Of a stretch of DNA of 64,000 bases, positions 8,195 to 16,478 are shown piece by piece. Position 1 is the first letter of the stretch, and each line of letters begins with the position of its first letter. The DNA is from Couchioplanes caeruleus (lineage in GTDB: Bacteria; Actinomycetota; Actinomycetes; Mycobacteriales; Micromonosporaceae): positions 4,832,501-4,896,500 of the forward strand of contig NZ_CP092183.1 in NCBI RefSeq assembly GCF_023499255.1. Reading direction: 5' to 3'. The notes under the pieces were generated by a model. It ran no database searches, was not told the DNA's origin, and worked only from the letters and a program-made list of their open reading frames with translations. Both the position numbers and the translations under genes were made by a program.

Positions 8195-8814
8195 CGGCGG
8201 CCTCCGGTGGTGTCGACGAGCCCGAACGGTTCCAGCCCGACCAGCTCGGTGGGCGGCCCGGTGCGGGCGAGCGTGGCCACGGCCCGCAGCTCGTCCGGCC
8301 CGGGCGGCGGGAGCATCTCCCGCACGGCGGCCACCGCGTGCCGGTAGACCGACTTCTCCCGGGCCAGCGACTCGCCCAGCAGGTCGAGCCCGACGCGGTT
8401 GTCGCGCAGCAGCCGCCATCCGCCGTCGTGGAAGGCGGCCAGGTCCAGCACCGCCGGCAGGTGGTCCGGCAGCTCGCCGTCGACCACCTCCAGCCCGGCA
8501 TGCTTGTACGCCGCGGCGAACAGCACGAGCGCCTCGCCGCGCTTACGGGTGTCGCCGCAGCTGTAGTACGTCAGGTGCAGCGCGCACCGGCGGCGGAAGT
8601 CGAACACCTCGACGTACTCGGCGGCGAGCCGGCCCGGGTCGGTGTCGCGCCGGTACGCGGCGACCGGGCGCAGGTGCTCGGCGATGCCGCCGGGGAGCTC
8701 GTCCAGCGCCGCGGTCAGCGTGGGCAGCGCCGCGAGGACCGCCTCGTCGGGGTAGCGCAGCAGCAGCGAGGCGGCGCGGGCGGCGACCGCCCGCCAGGTC
8801 GGCGACGCGGTCAT
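8191..8814 (-). CDS. narJ: Nitrate reductase assembly chaperone
   Basis: A 207-residue soluble alpha-helical protein of the NarJ/TorD type: LLLRYPDEAVLAALPTL near the N-terminus, then AEYVEVFDFRRRCALHLTYY, the conserved core that contacts the NarG N-terminus. It assists insertion of the molybdenum cofactor into NarG and is not part of the mature enzyme. Start and stop overlap narH and narI by four bases each (ATGA). Confidence 0.95.
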   Translation of the reverse strand: MTASPTWRAVAARAASLLLRYPDEAVLAALPTLTAALDELPGGIAEHLRPVAAYRRDTDPGRLAAEYVEVFDFRRRCALHLTYYSCGDTRKRGEALVLFAAAYKHAGLEVVDGELPDHLPAVLDLAAFHDGGWRLLRDNRVGLDLLGESLAREKSVYRHAVAAVREMLPPPGPDELRAVATLARTGPPTELVGLEPFGLVDTTGGRR

Positions 8815-10526
8815 CGCGGGCCTCCGTCCGTGTCGATCACGCCCGGCCCCTCGGTGGCCCCACCGCCGGCCGTGGCATCCGACCGGGGCGGGAAGAGTCC
8901 GGCGGGCCGGCCCTTGCCGTCCCAGTTGAGCAGGTTGACCCGGCGCGGCTCGTCGCCGGGATCGGTGAAGCCGTCGGAGGTCTGCCGCTCGCGCAGCATG
9001 TGGAACGTCTCCACCTGCACCGGCGCGGCCGTGCCGGAGGCCTCGCCGAACGGGCCGCTCTGGTACATGCCCGGGCCGCCCTCGAAGTCGAGGCTGCACT
9101 CGGTGCCCATCTGCTCGAGCTTGTGGGCGTCCTCCGCGTGCGCGGCCGGGATGACGTACCGCTCGTCGTACTTGGCGATGGCCAGCAACCGGTACATGTC
9201 GTCCATCTGCTGCCCGGTGAGCCCCACGGAGGCGGCGATCGTCTCGTCTCGTTCCTCGCCGAGGTTGATCCGGCGCTGGTACGCGCGCATCGCGGCGAGC
9301 CGGTTGAGCACCCCGCGCACCGGCGCGGTGTCGCCGGCGGTGAACAGGCCGGCGAGGTACTCCATGGGGATGCGCAGCGCGTCGACGGCACCGAAGAGGT
9401 TGTGCGCGTCCTCGCCGTCGTGCCCGGTGTCGCGCAGCACGTCCACGACCGGCGACAGCGGCGGGATGTACCAGACCATCGGCATGGTGCGGTATTCCGG
9501 GTGCAGCGGCAGCGCCACCTCGTACTTCATGATGAGGTCCCAGATCGGGGAGCGGCGGGCCGCCTCGATCCAGTCGTCGGGGATGCCGGCCCGGCTCGCG
9601 GCGGCCGCCACCTGCGGGTCGTTCGGGTCGAGGAACACCGAGCGCTGGGCGGCGTACAGGTCCTTGTCGTCCTTGACCGACGCCGCCTTCTGCACCGCGT
9701 CGGCGTCGTACAGCATCAGGCCGAGGTAGCGCAGCCGGCCCACGCACGTCTCCGAGCAGATGGTGGGCTGGCCGATCTCGATGCGCGGGAAGCAGAACGT
9801 GCACTTCTCCGCCTTGCCGGTGCGGTGGTTGAAGTAGATCTTCTTGTACGGGCACCCGGTCACGCACATCCGCCAGCCGCGGCAGCGGTCCTGGTCGACG
9901 AGCACGATGCCGTCCTCGGCCCGCTTGTAGATCGCGCCGGACGGGCAGGACGCCGCGCAGGACGGGTTGAGGCAGTGCTCGCAGATGCGCGGCAGGAAGA
10001 ACAGGAACGACTTCTCGTACTCCTGCTTCACCCGGTCCGACACCTGCTGCAGCACCGGGTCGCCGGCCGCGATCTCGTTGCCGCCGGCGAGCGAGTCGTC
10101 CCAGTTCGCCGACCACGTGACCTTGGTGTCCTGGCCGGTGAGCAGCGACTTCGGCCGCGCCACCGGGGTGTCGTCGCCGGCCGGGGCGCTGAGCAGGTGC
10201 TCGTAGTCGTACGTCCAGGGCTCGTAGTAGTCCTGCATCGACGGCAGCTTGGGGTTGGCGAAGATGCTGAACAGCTTCTTCACCCGGCCGCCGGCGCGCG
10301 GCTTGAGCCGCCCGGTGCGGGTCCGCACCCAGCCGCCCTGCCACTTCTCCTGGTCCTGGTACGTGCGCGGATACCCCTGCCCGGGGCGGGACTCCACGTT
10401 GTTGAACCAGACGTACTCCACACCGGAGCGGTTGGTCCACGCCTGCTTGCACGTCACCGAGCAGGTGTGGCAGCCGATGCACTTGTCGAGGTTCATGACC
10501 ATCGCCATCTGGGCCATCACGCGCAT
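8811..10526 (-). CDS. narH: Respiratory nitrate reductase beta subunit (iron-sulfur)
   Basis: A 571-residue ferredoxin-type subunit with the full cysteine set of NarH: CIGCHTCSVTCKQAW near residue 20, CEHCLNPSCAASCP, then CRGWRMCVTGCPYKK, where Trp replaces one Cys as in the [3Fe-4S] site, and later CTFCFPRIEIGQPTICSETC. These hold three [4Fe-4S] and one [3Fe-4S] cluster linking NarI hemes to NarG. The ATG at 10526 overlaps the narG stop (TGATG), and AGGAGG lies about 10 nt upstream inside narG. No key residue is missing. Confidence 0.95.
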   Translation of the reverse strand: MRVMAQMAMVMNLDKCIGCHTCSVTCKQAWTNRSGVEYVWFNNVESRPGQGYPRTYQDQEKWQGGWVRTRTGRLKPRAGGRVKKLFSIFANPKLPSMQDYYEPWTYDYEHLLSAPAGDDTPVARPKSLLTGQDTKVTWSANWDDSLAGGNEIAAGDPVLQQVSDRVKQEYEKSFLFFLPRICEHCLNPSCAASCPSGAIYKRAEDGIVLVDQDRCRGWRMCVTGCPYKKIYFNHRTGKAEKCTFCFPRIEIGQPTICSETCVGRLRYLGLMLYDADAVQKAASVKDDKDLYAAQRSVFLDPNDPQVAAAASRAGIPDDWIEAARRSPIWDLIMKYEVALPLHPEYRTMPMVWYIPPLSPVVDVLRDTGHDGEDAHNLFGAVDALRIPMEYLAGLFTAGDTAPVRGVLNRLAAMRAYQRRINLGEERDETIAASVGLTGQQMDDMYRLLAIAKYDERYVIPAAHAEDAHKLEQMGTECSLDFEGGPGMYQSGPFGEASGTAAPVQVETFHMLRERQTSDGFTDPGDEPRRVNLLNWDGKGRPAGLFPPRSDATAGGGATEGPGVIDTDGGPR

Positions 10527-13500
10527 CAGTACTGCACCTCCTGCGACCGGCGGCGGATGACCGTGACCTCGTCGCGCTGGTTGCCGGTGGGACCGAGATA
10601 GTTGAAGGCGAACGAGAGCTGGGCGTACCCGCCGATCAGGTGGGTCGGCTTGACCAGCAGGCGGGTCAGGGAGTTGTGGATGCCGCCGCGGCGTCCGGTC
10701 CGCTCCGCCTTCGGCACGTCGATGACGCGTTCCTGCGCGTGGTACATGTACACCGTGCCCTCGGGCATCTTGTGGGTCACCACGGCACGGCACACCACGA
10801 CGCCGTTGCGGTTGACCGCCTCGATCCAGTCGTTGTCACGTACGCCGATCTTGGCCGCATCCGTCTCGCTCATCCACATCGTCGGGCCGCCGCGGGACAG
10901 CGTCAGCATGATCAGGTTGTCCTGGTACTCGGAGTGGATCGACCACTTCGAGTGCGGCGTCAGGTAGCGCAGGGTGATCTCGAGCTCGCCGTGTTTCCCG
11001 AGCCGGGGTTCGCCGAAGAGCTTGTGCATGTCCAGCGGCGGGCGGAAGATCGGCAGCGCCTCGCCCGCCTCGTGCATCCAGTCGTGGTCGAGGAAGAACT
11101 GCTGGCGGCCGGTGAGCGTGTGCCACGGCTTGAGCCGTTCGGTGTTGATGGTGAACGGCGAGTAGCGCCGGCCGCCGTGCTCGCTGCCGGACCACTCCGG
11201 GCTGGTGATGACCGGTACGGGCCGCGCCTGGGTGTCGGCGAACGTGATCTGCTTGCCCTCGTGCTCGGCGGCCAGGTCGGCGAGGCGTACGCCGGTGCGT
11301 TTCTCCACGTCGTGGAAGCCGGCCGTGGCGACCCGCCCGTTGGTGGTGCCCGACAGCGCGAGGATCGCCTCGCAGGCGTGCACGTCCTTGGCCAGCGCGG
11401 GCCGGCCGTCGGCGACGCCGCCGCGCACCGCGCCGTTCTTGCGCTGCAGGTAGCCGATCTCCGGGGTGACGTCCACGGCGACGCCCTTGCCGGTCGTGCC
11501 CAGCGTGTCCAGCAGCGGCCCCAGCGCGGCGAGCTTCTGGTCGATGACGCCGTAGTCGCGCTCCACCACGATGATCTTCGGCATGGTCCGGCCGGGCACG
11601 GGCATCTCGCCGGTCTCGGCCCAGTCGCGCACCACGCCGTGCGGGGTGGCCATGGCGTCCGGGGTGTCGTGCAGCAGCGGCGCGGCGACCACATCCTTGC
11701 GGACGCCCAGGTGGTCCTTGGCGAGCGCGGAGAACGCCTTGGCGATGCCGTGGAACGCGTCGAAGTCCGTACGGGTCTGCCACGGCGGGTTGATGGCCGG
11801 CGTGAACGCGTGCACGAACGGGTGCATGTCGGTGCTGTTGAGGTCGTGCTTCTCGTACCAGGTCGCCGCCGGCAGCACGATGTCGGAGAACAGCGTCGTC
11901 GACGTCATCCGGAAGTCCAGGCTGAGCAGCAGGTCGAGCTTGCCCTCCGGGGCCTGGTCGGGCCACACCACGTCCTTGGGACGCAGCTGCGGTTCGGCCT
12001 CCTCGGCGCGCAGGTTGGAATCGGTGCCGAGCAGGTGCCGCAGGAAGTACTCGTTGCCCTTCGCGGACGAGCCGAGCAGGTTGGCCCGCCACACCGTCAG
12101 CACCCGCGGCCAGTTCTGCGGGTCGTCCGGATCGGTGCAGGCGAACTGCAGCCGGCCGGCGTGCAGCTCACCGGCCACATAGCTCGCCGGGTCGCCCGAG
12201 GCCACGGCCTCGTCGGCCAGGTCGAGCGGGCTGCGGTCGAACGTGGGCATGGACGGCATCCAGCCCAGCCGCGCCGACTGCGCCATCAGGTCCATCGTGT
12301 GCTTGCCGCGGAACGCGCCCGTGCCGGTCGGCGACGACACCACGTCCGCCGAGTACGTGTCGTAGCGCCACTGGTCGGTGTGGGTGTACCAGAACGCGGT
12401 GCCGATCATCTGGCGCGGCGGGCGTACCCAGTCCAGGCCGCCCGCGAGCTGCGCCCAGCCGGTCACCGGGCGGCACTTCTCCTGCCCCACGTAGTGCGCC
12501 CAGCCGCCGCCGTTGACACCCTGGCAGCCGGTCAGCGTGGTGAGCGCGAGGATCGCCCGGTACGTCGTGTCGGAGTGGAACCAGTGGTTCGTGCCCGCCC
12601 CGAGCAGGATCATCGACCGGCCGCCGGAGCGCTCCGCGTTGTCGGCGAACTCGCGCGCCACCCGGGCCACCTGCGCCGCCGGCACGCCCGTGATCGGCTC
12701 CTGCCACGCCGGCGTGTACGGCACCTCCGGGTCGTCGTAGCCGGCCGGCCACTGCCCCGGCAGGCCGTCGCGGACCACGCCGTACTGGGCCAGCATCAGG
12801 TCGAACACGGTGGTGACCAGCTTGCCGCCGACCGTCCGGGTGGGCACGCCGCGGCGCAGCACGCCCGGGGTGTCGGTGTCGAAGCGCGGCAGCGCCACCT
12901 CGACCGGGTCGCCGTCGCCGAGGCAGGTCAGCGCTGGCTCGATGTCACCCAGGTCGAGGTTCCACTGGCCCGCCTTCTCGCCCCAGCGGTGCCCCAGCGA
13001 GCCGCGCGGCACGGCGGCCGCGTTCGTGGCCGAGTCCCACAGCACGGTGCGGAACGCGGCCTCCTTGTCGCTCTCCCCCAGGTCCTCGGCGGTGAGGAAC
13101 TTCGCCGGCCGGTGCGCGCCGTCCGGGCCCGGCTCCAGCGTGACGAGGAACGGCAGGTCGGTGAACTTGCGGACGTAGTCCACGAAGCGCGGCGTGCGGC
13201 GCGCGACGAAGAACTCCTTGAGGATCACGTGGCCCATGGCCATGGCGAGCGCGCCGTCGGTGCCGGGCTGCGCGGGCATCCACTCGTCGGCGAACTTGAC
13301 GTTGTCGGCGAAGTCGGGGCTGACCACGATGACCTTCTGCCCGCGGTAGCGGGCCTCGGCCATCCAGTGCGCGTCCGGCGTCCGGGTCACCGGGACGTTC
13401 GAACCCCACATCATCAGGTACGAGGCGTCCCACCAGTCACCGGACTCCGGCACGTCGGTCTGGTCGCCGAACACCTGCGGGGACGCGACGGGCAGGTCGG

Positions 13501-14185
13501 CGTACCAGTCGTAGAAGGACAGCATCGAGCCGCCGATCAGCGACATGAAGCGGGAGCCGACCGCGTGCGAGACCATCGACATCGCCGGGATCGGCGAGAA
13601 GCCCGCGACCCGGTCGGGGCCGTACCGCCGGATCGTGTGCACGTGCGCGGCGGCGATCATCTCCTGCGCCTCGTCCCAGGTGACGCGCACCAGGCCGCCC
13701 TTGCCGCGGGCCTTCTGGTAGCGCCGGCGCCGCTCCGGGTCGTCCTGGATCTCCGCCCACGCCGCGACCGGGTCGCCGAGGCGCTGCTTGGCCTCGCGGT
13801 ACATCTCCAGCAGCACGCCGCGCGCGTACGGGTACCGCACCCGCGTCGGCGAATACGTGTACCAGGAGAAGGCGGCGCCACGCGGGCAGCCGCGCGGCTC
13901 GTACTCCGGGCGGTCGGGGCCGACGCTGGGATAGTCGACCTGCTGCTGCTCCCACGTGATGATGCCGTCCTTGACGTACACCTTCCACGAGCAGGAGCCG
14001 GTGCAGTTCACGCCGTGGGTGGAGCGGACCACCTTGTCGTAGGACCAGCGGTCGCGGTAGAAGGCGTCCGCCTCCCGGCCGCCGATCTGGTACAGGGCAC
14101 GGCCGTCCGGGGACACCTCGGCCCGCCGTACCAGTCCTCCGAAGCCCAGCAGGGCCCGTCCCGCCGAGCCGGCCGCGTCTGCCAT
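10526..14185 (-). CDS. narG: Respiratory nitrate reductase alpha subunit (molybdopterin)
   Basis: The 1219-residue catalytic subunit that reduces nitrate to nitrite in the cytoplasm. The FS0 cluster motif HGVNCTGSCSWKVYVKDGI (His and three Cys) is near residue 55, and the Mo-ligand region SFYDWYADLPVASPQ carries the Asp used by NarG rather than NapA. Length agrees with family members. ATG 14185 is chosen: a GAGGG site lies upstream, and homologous sequence begins soon after. A perfect DosR-like palindrome lies 81-94 bp upstream, in the gap shared with the divergent regulator, pointing to oxygen- or NO-responsive control. Confidence 0.95.
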   Translation of the reverse strand: MADAAGSAGRALLGFGGLVRRAEVSPDGRALYQIGGREADAFYRDRWSYDKVVRSTHGVNCTGSCSWKVYVKDGIITWEQQQVDYPSVGPDRPEYEPRGCPRGAAFSWYTYSPTRVRYPYARGVLLEMYREAKQRLGDPVAAWAEIQDDPERRRRYQKARGKGGLVRVTWDEAQEMIAAAHVHTIRRYGPDRVAGFSPIPAMSMVSHAVGSRFMSLIGGSMLSFYDWYADLPVASPQVFGDQTDVPESGDWWDASYLMMWGSNVPVTRTPDAHWMAEARYRGQKVIVVSPDFADNVKFADEWMPAQPGTDGALAMAMGHVILKEFFVARRTPRFVDYVRKFTDLPFLVTLEPGPDGAHRPAKFLTAEDLGESDKEAAFRTVLWDSATNAAAVPRGSLGHRWGEKAGQWNLDLGDIEPALTCLGDGDPVEVALPRFDTDTPGVLRRGVPTRTVGGKLVTTVFDLMLAQYGVVRDGLPGQWPAGYDDPEVPYTPAWQEPITGVPAAQVARVAREFADNAERSGGRSMILLGAGTNHWFHSDTTYRAILALTTLTGCQGVNGGGWAHYVGQEKCRPVTGWAQLAGGLDWVRPPRQMIGTAFWYTHTDQWRYDTYSADVVSSPTGTGAFRGKHTMDLMAQSARLGWMPSMPTFDRSPLDLADEAVASGDPASYVAGELHAGRLQFACTDPDDPQNWPRVLTVWRANLLGSSAKGNEYFLRHLLGTDSNLRAEEAEPQLRPKDVVWPDQAPEGKLDLLLSLDFRMTSTTLFSDIVLPAATWYEKHDLNSTDMHPFVHAFTPAINPPWQTRTDFDAFHGIAKAFSALAKDHLGVRKDVVAAPLLHDTPDAMATPHGVVRDWAETGEMPVPGRTMPKIIVVERDYGVIDQKLAALGPLLDTLGTTGKGVAVDVTPEIGYLQRKNGAVRGGVADGRPALAKDVHACEAILALSGTTNGRVATAGFHDVEKRTGVRLADLAAEHEGKQITFADTQARPVPVITSPEWSGSEHGGRRYSPFTINTERLKPWHTLTGRQQFFLDHDWMHEAGEALPIFRPPLDMHKLFGEPRLGKHGELEITLRYLTPHSKWSIHSEYQDNLIMLTLSRGGPTMWMSETDAAKIGVRDNDWIEAVNRNGVVVCRAVVTHKMPEGTVYMYHAQERVIDVPKAERTGRRGGIHNSLTRLLVKPTHLIGGYAQLSFAFNYLGPTGNQRDEVTVIRRRSQEVQY

Positions 14186-14265
14186 CCGGACACCCTCGTT
14201 TCGCCGTTTCCCTGCCTGCAGATCCGATTCGATCAAAGTTTGGTCCCGTACAACGGGCAAAACCC

Positions 14266-14279
14266 GGGACTAAAGTCCC
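14266..14279. promoter_or_regulatory. DosR/DevR-type box upstream of narG
   Basis: GGGACTAAAGTCCC is a perfect match to the 14-bp core of the mycobacterial DosR motif TTSGGGACTWWAGTCCCSAA, with 6-bp arms and an AA centre. It lies in the 142-bp gap between narG and the SufR-like regulator. A looser inverted repeat built on GGTCCCGT and ACGGGC follows at about 14242-14258. Confidence 0.65.
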
Positions 14280-14327
14280 TATGTCCCTCCTGCAGGGGTG
14301 AGGCGACGGCCGATATACCGTCGGGTC

Positions 14328-14963
14328 ATGGCAGTGTCACCCGCGCCGGTCGACCGGGCCGCGATCCTCGATCTGGTACGGACGGCCGGCGGCGTGACCG
14401 CGGCGGAGGTGGCCGACCACGCCGGGCTGCCCGTCTCCACCATCCGTGACCACCTCGACGCGCTCGTCGCGGCCGGACTGCTCGCGAAGGCGCGGGCCAG
14501 CGGCGGGCTGCCGTACCGGCCGGCGTGGCGGTACCGCGCCGTCACCGACGACCCCACCTCGTCAGCGTACGGCCGGCTGCTCACCGCGGTCCTGGAACAC
14601 CTCGGCGACGAGGCCGCGGACCGCGCGGTGGCCGACCGGGTGGGGCGGCGCTGGGGCGGCCTGCTCGCCGGCGCCCGCGACGACGACCGGGATCCCGTCG
14701 AGGCTCTCGTCGCGGTCCTGGACGCACTGGGCTTCACGCCCCGCGTCGCCGCCGGTGGCGACACCACGGAGGTGTGGCTGCGCAGCTGCCCGTACCTGGG
14801 GCTCGTCCGGGACCACCCCGACGCCATGTGCCGCCTGCACGCCGGCGTGATCCGCGGGGCGCTGCACCACAGCGGCGCGGACGACGACGCCGTGCTGGAA
14901 CCGTTCGCCGCTCCGGAGGGTTGCGTCGTGCGCCTGCGCGCGGCCGGGCCGGACCCCGCCTAG
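14328..14963 (+). CDS. Winged-helix regulator with metal-site cysteines (COG2345/SufR-like)
   Basis: A 211-residue regulator. Residues 10-60 form an ArsR/MarR-type winged helix (GGVTAAEVADHAGLPVSTIR). The C-terminal half has CPYLGLVRDHPDAMC (two Cys 13 residues apart), then LHAGVIRGAL and a third Cys in APEGCVVRL, the layout of COG2345/SufR proteins that bind an iron-sulfur cluster. It is divergent from narG and shares the promoter gap, so it may control nitrate respiration or cluster supply. That role is inference. ATG 14328 follows TACCGT (14316-14321) by 6 nt with no Shine-Dalgarno, so the mRNA is probably leaderless; ATG 14298 upstream lacks support. Confidence 0.8.
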   Translation: MAVSPAPVDRAAILDLVRTAGGVTAAEVADHAGLPVSTIRDHLDALVAAGLLAKARASGGLPYRPAWRYRAVTDDPTSSAYGRLLTAVLEHLGDEAADRAVADRVGRRWGGLLAGARDDDRDPVEALVAVLDALGFTPRVAAGGDTTEVWLRSCPYLGLVRDHPDAMCRLHAGVIRGALHHSGADDDAVLEPFAAPEGCVVRLRAAGPDPA

Positions 14964-14994
14964 CGTTTCGCGTGCAGCGCAGGAAAGGACACTC

Positions 14995-15477
14995 ATGGAC
15001 GCCACCGGCTTCACCCGGGACCGCGACGGCGCGGGGCGGGCCAGGAACTCCCGGCCCCGCGACGCGCTGGGCCGGCCGCTGCCGTACGGGCTGCCCGGCG
15101 TGCCCACCACGCCCGAGGACGTGGTGCTGAGCCCCGCGGAGGCGCTCGAGGAAGCCCAGCGCCTGCTCGACGAGGGCCGCCCGTTCCACGCCCACGAGGT
15201 GCTGGAGGGCGCGTGGAAGCAGGCGCCGGAGCCGGAGCGGGAGCTGTGGCGCGGCCTCGCCCAGCTCGCGGTCGGCGTGACGCACCGCGCGCGGGGCAAC
15301 GACACGGGCGCGGCCCGGCTGCTGCGGCGGGCGGCCGACCGGATCGCCGCGTACGCCGGCGCCGCCCCGCACGGTATCGACGCGGCGGGCGTGTCGGCCT
15401 GGGCGGACGCGCTCGCCGACCGCCTGCAGAGCGGGGACGCGGGCGGGGAGCCACCGGTACGCCTCGCCGCCCGGTGA
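14995..15477 (+). CDS. DUF309 domain protein
   Basis: A 160-residue protein whose core, HAHEVLEGAWKQAP then LWRGLAQLAVGVTHRARGN, is the defining DUF309 motif, a helical bundle with conserved His and Glu. Function of the family is not established. It starts 31 nt after the SufR-like gene with AGGAAAGGA upstream, so the two probably form an operon divergent from nar. It ends before a bidirectional hairpin shared with the next, convergent gene. Confidence 0.85.
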   Translation: MDATGFTRDRDGAGRARNSRPRDALGRPLPYGLPGVPTTPEDVVLSPAEALEEAQRLLDEGRPFHAHEVLEGAWKQAPEPERELWRGLAQLAVGVTHRARGNDTGAARLLRRAADRIAAYAGAAPHGIDAAGVSAWADALADRLQSGDAGGEPPVRLAAR

Positions 15478-15483
15478 GCACGG

Positions 15484-15521
15484 CGGCGCCCCCGTCGCCG
15501 CGTCTGCGGGCGGGGGCGCCG
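15484..15521. terminator. Bidirectional hairpin between convergent genes
   Basis: GGCGCCCCCG (15485-15494) pairs with CGGGGGCGCC (15511-15520), extendable outward by one pair. There is no U-tract; it sits between the convergent DUF309 and PRC/DUF2382 genes. Confidence 0.6.
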
Positions 15522-15537
15522 TCGGGAGTCGGGGGTG

Positions 15538-16347
15538 TCAGCCGAGGGTGCGGCGGCCCTGCTCGCCGGGGACGTCGGCCTCGATGTGCTCCTTGCGCAC
15601 CTCGCCGCCGACGGTCTGCTGCTCGGTGACCGTCTGCTTGTTCAGGCGTACGCGCTCGACCGGCACGGCCTCGGTGTCCACGACCGGGCGCTCGGCGTGC
15701 AGCGTCACCTCGTGCTCCTCCTCGCTGATGTCCGGGCCGTCCAGCGCCCGGCCGACGTTCGCGTCGGTGATCGGCTCGCGCTCGATGCGGACCTCCTCGT
15801 GCGAGACCGGCACGGTGACCTGCTGCTGCTCGGTCACGACGTACTTGCGCAGCCGCGCCCGGCCGACCTGCTCGCGCTCGGTGCCGACGGTCAGCCGCTC
15901 CTCGGAACGGGTCATGGCGTCGTCGGTGGTCCGGCCGGAGGTGTCGTGTCCCACCGTGTCCCGCTCCCGCGTGCCGGTGTAGGAGGCGTTCCCGGCCGCG
16001 GCGCCGGCCTGGTACGCCCGGTAGCTGTCGTCCCAGTTGACGTTGTAGTAGTCGTACAGCCGGGTCACCTCGTCCTCGGCCAGCGGCTCGTCGTGCGAGG
16101 CGTCGATGTTCGGGGCGTCCTTGACCATGGCCTTCTCGAACGGCACGACCAGGCGGTCGCCCTGCAGGTCGGCGTCCTGCAGCGGGATCATCGACTCGTT
16201 GAGGCCGAACAGGCCCGTCTTGACGCTCGCCCACGTGGGCTGACCGACGCCGTCGCCCCACACCTGACCGATGCTGCCGATCTTGTCACCGTCGCGGTCG
16301 TACACCTCGCGGCCGTACAGCGAATGGATCTGCTCCTGCGCGATCAC
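15538..16347 (-). CDS. PRC-barrel and DUF2382 (YsnF/AvaK) stress protein
   Basis: A 269-residue soluble protein. Residues 1-95 are a PRC-barrel (LYGREVYDRDGDKIGSIGQV). Residues 155-265 form a DUF2382 region built of charged repeats such as RLRKYVVTEQQQVTVPVSHE and RVRLNKQTVTEQQTVGGEVR, typical of YsnF-like general-stress proteins. The linker is acidic and low in complexity. GTG 16347 is the start, with GAGAGGAGAG upstream; a longer reading to 16410 lacks a ribosome site. Family members are induced by desiccation and osmotic stress, but their molecular job is unknown. Confidence 0.85.
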   Translation of the reverse strand: MIAQEQIHSLYGREVYDRDGDKIGSIGQVWGDGVGQPTWASVKTGLFGLNESMIPLQDADLQGDRLVVPFEKAMVKDAPNIDASHDEPLAEDEVTRLYDYYNVNWDDSYRAYQAGAAAGNASYTGTRERDTVGHDTSGRTTDDAMTRSEERLTVGTEREQVGRARLRKYVVTEQQQVTVPVSHEEVRIEREPITDANVGRALDGPDISEEEHEVTLHAERPVVDTEAVPVERVRLNKQTVTEQQTVGGEVRKEHIEADVPGEQGRRTLG

Positions 16348-16478
16348 GGTTCTCTCCTCTCGCTCGTGTGACCCTGAGCTACCCACCGCCCGATGCTCCA
16401 TGCGGTCCAAAGATCGCTTTTATCCGTGTTGACCAGCAGGTTTGAGCGAGAAACGGGACGGCGGGGAGCAACCGCTCA

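Noticed and set aside
10640..14449. Very long plus-strand open frame opposite narG
   Set aside because: Its product is Arg/His/Gly-rich low-complexity sequence with no domain; narG on the other strand explains the codon bias.
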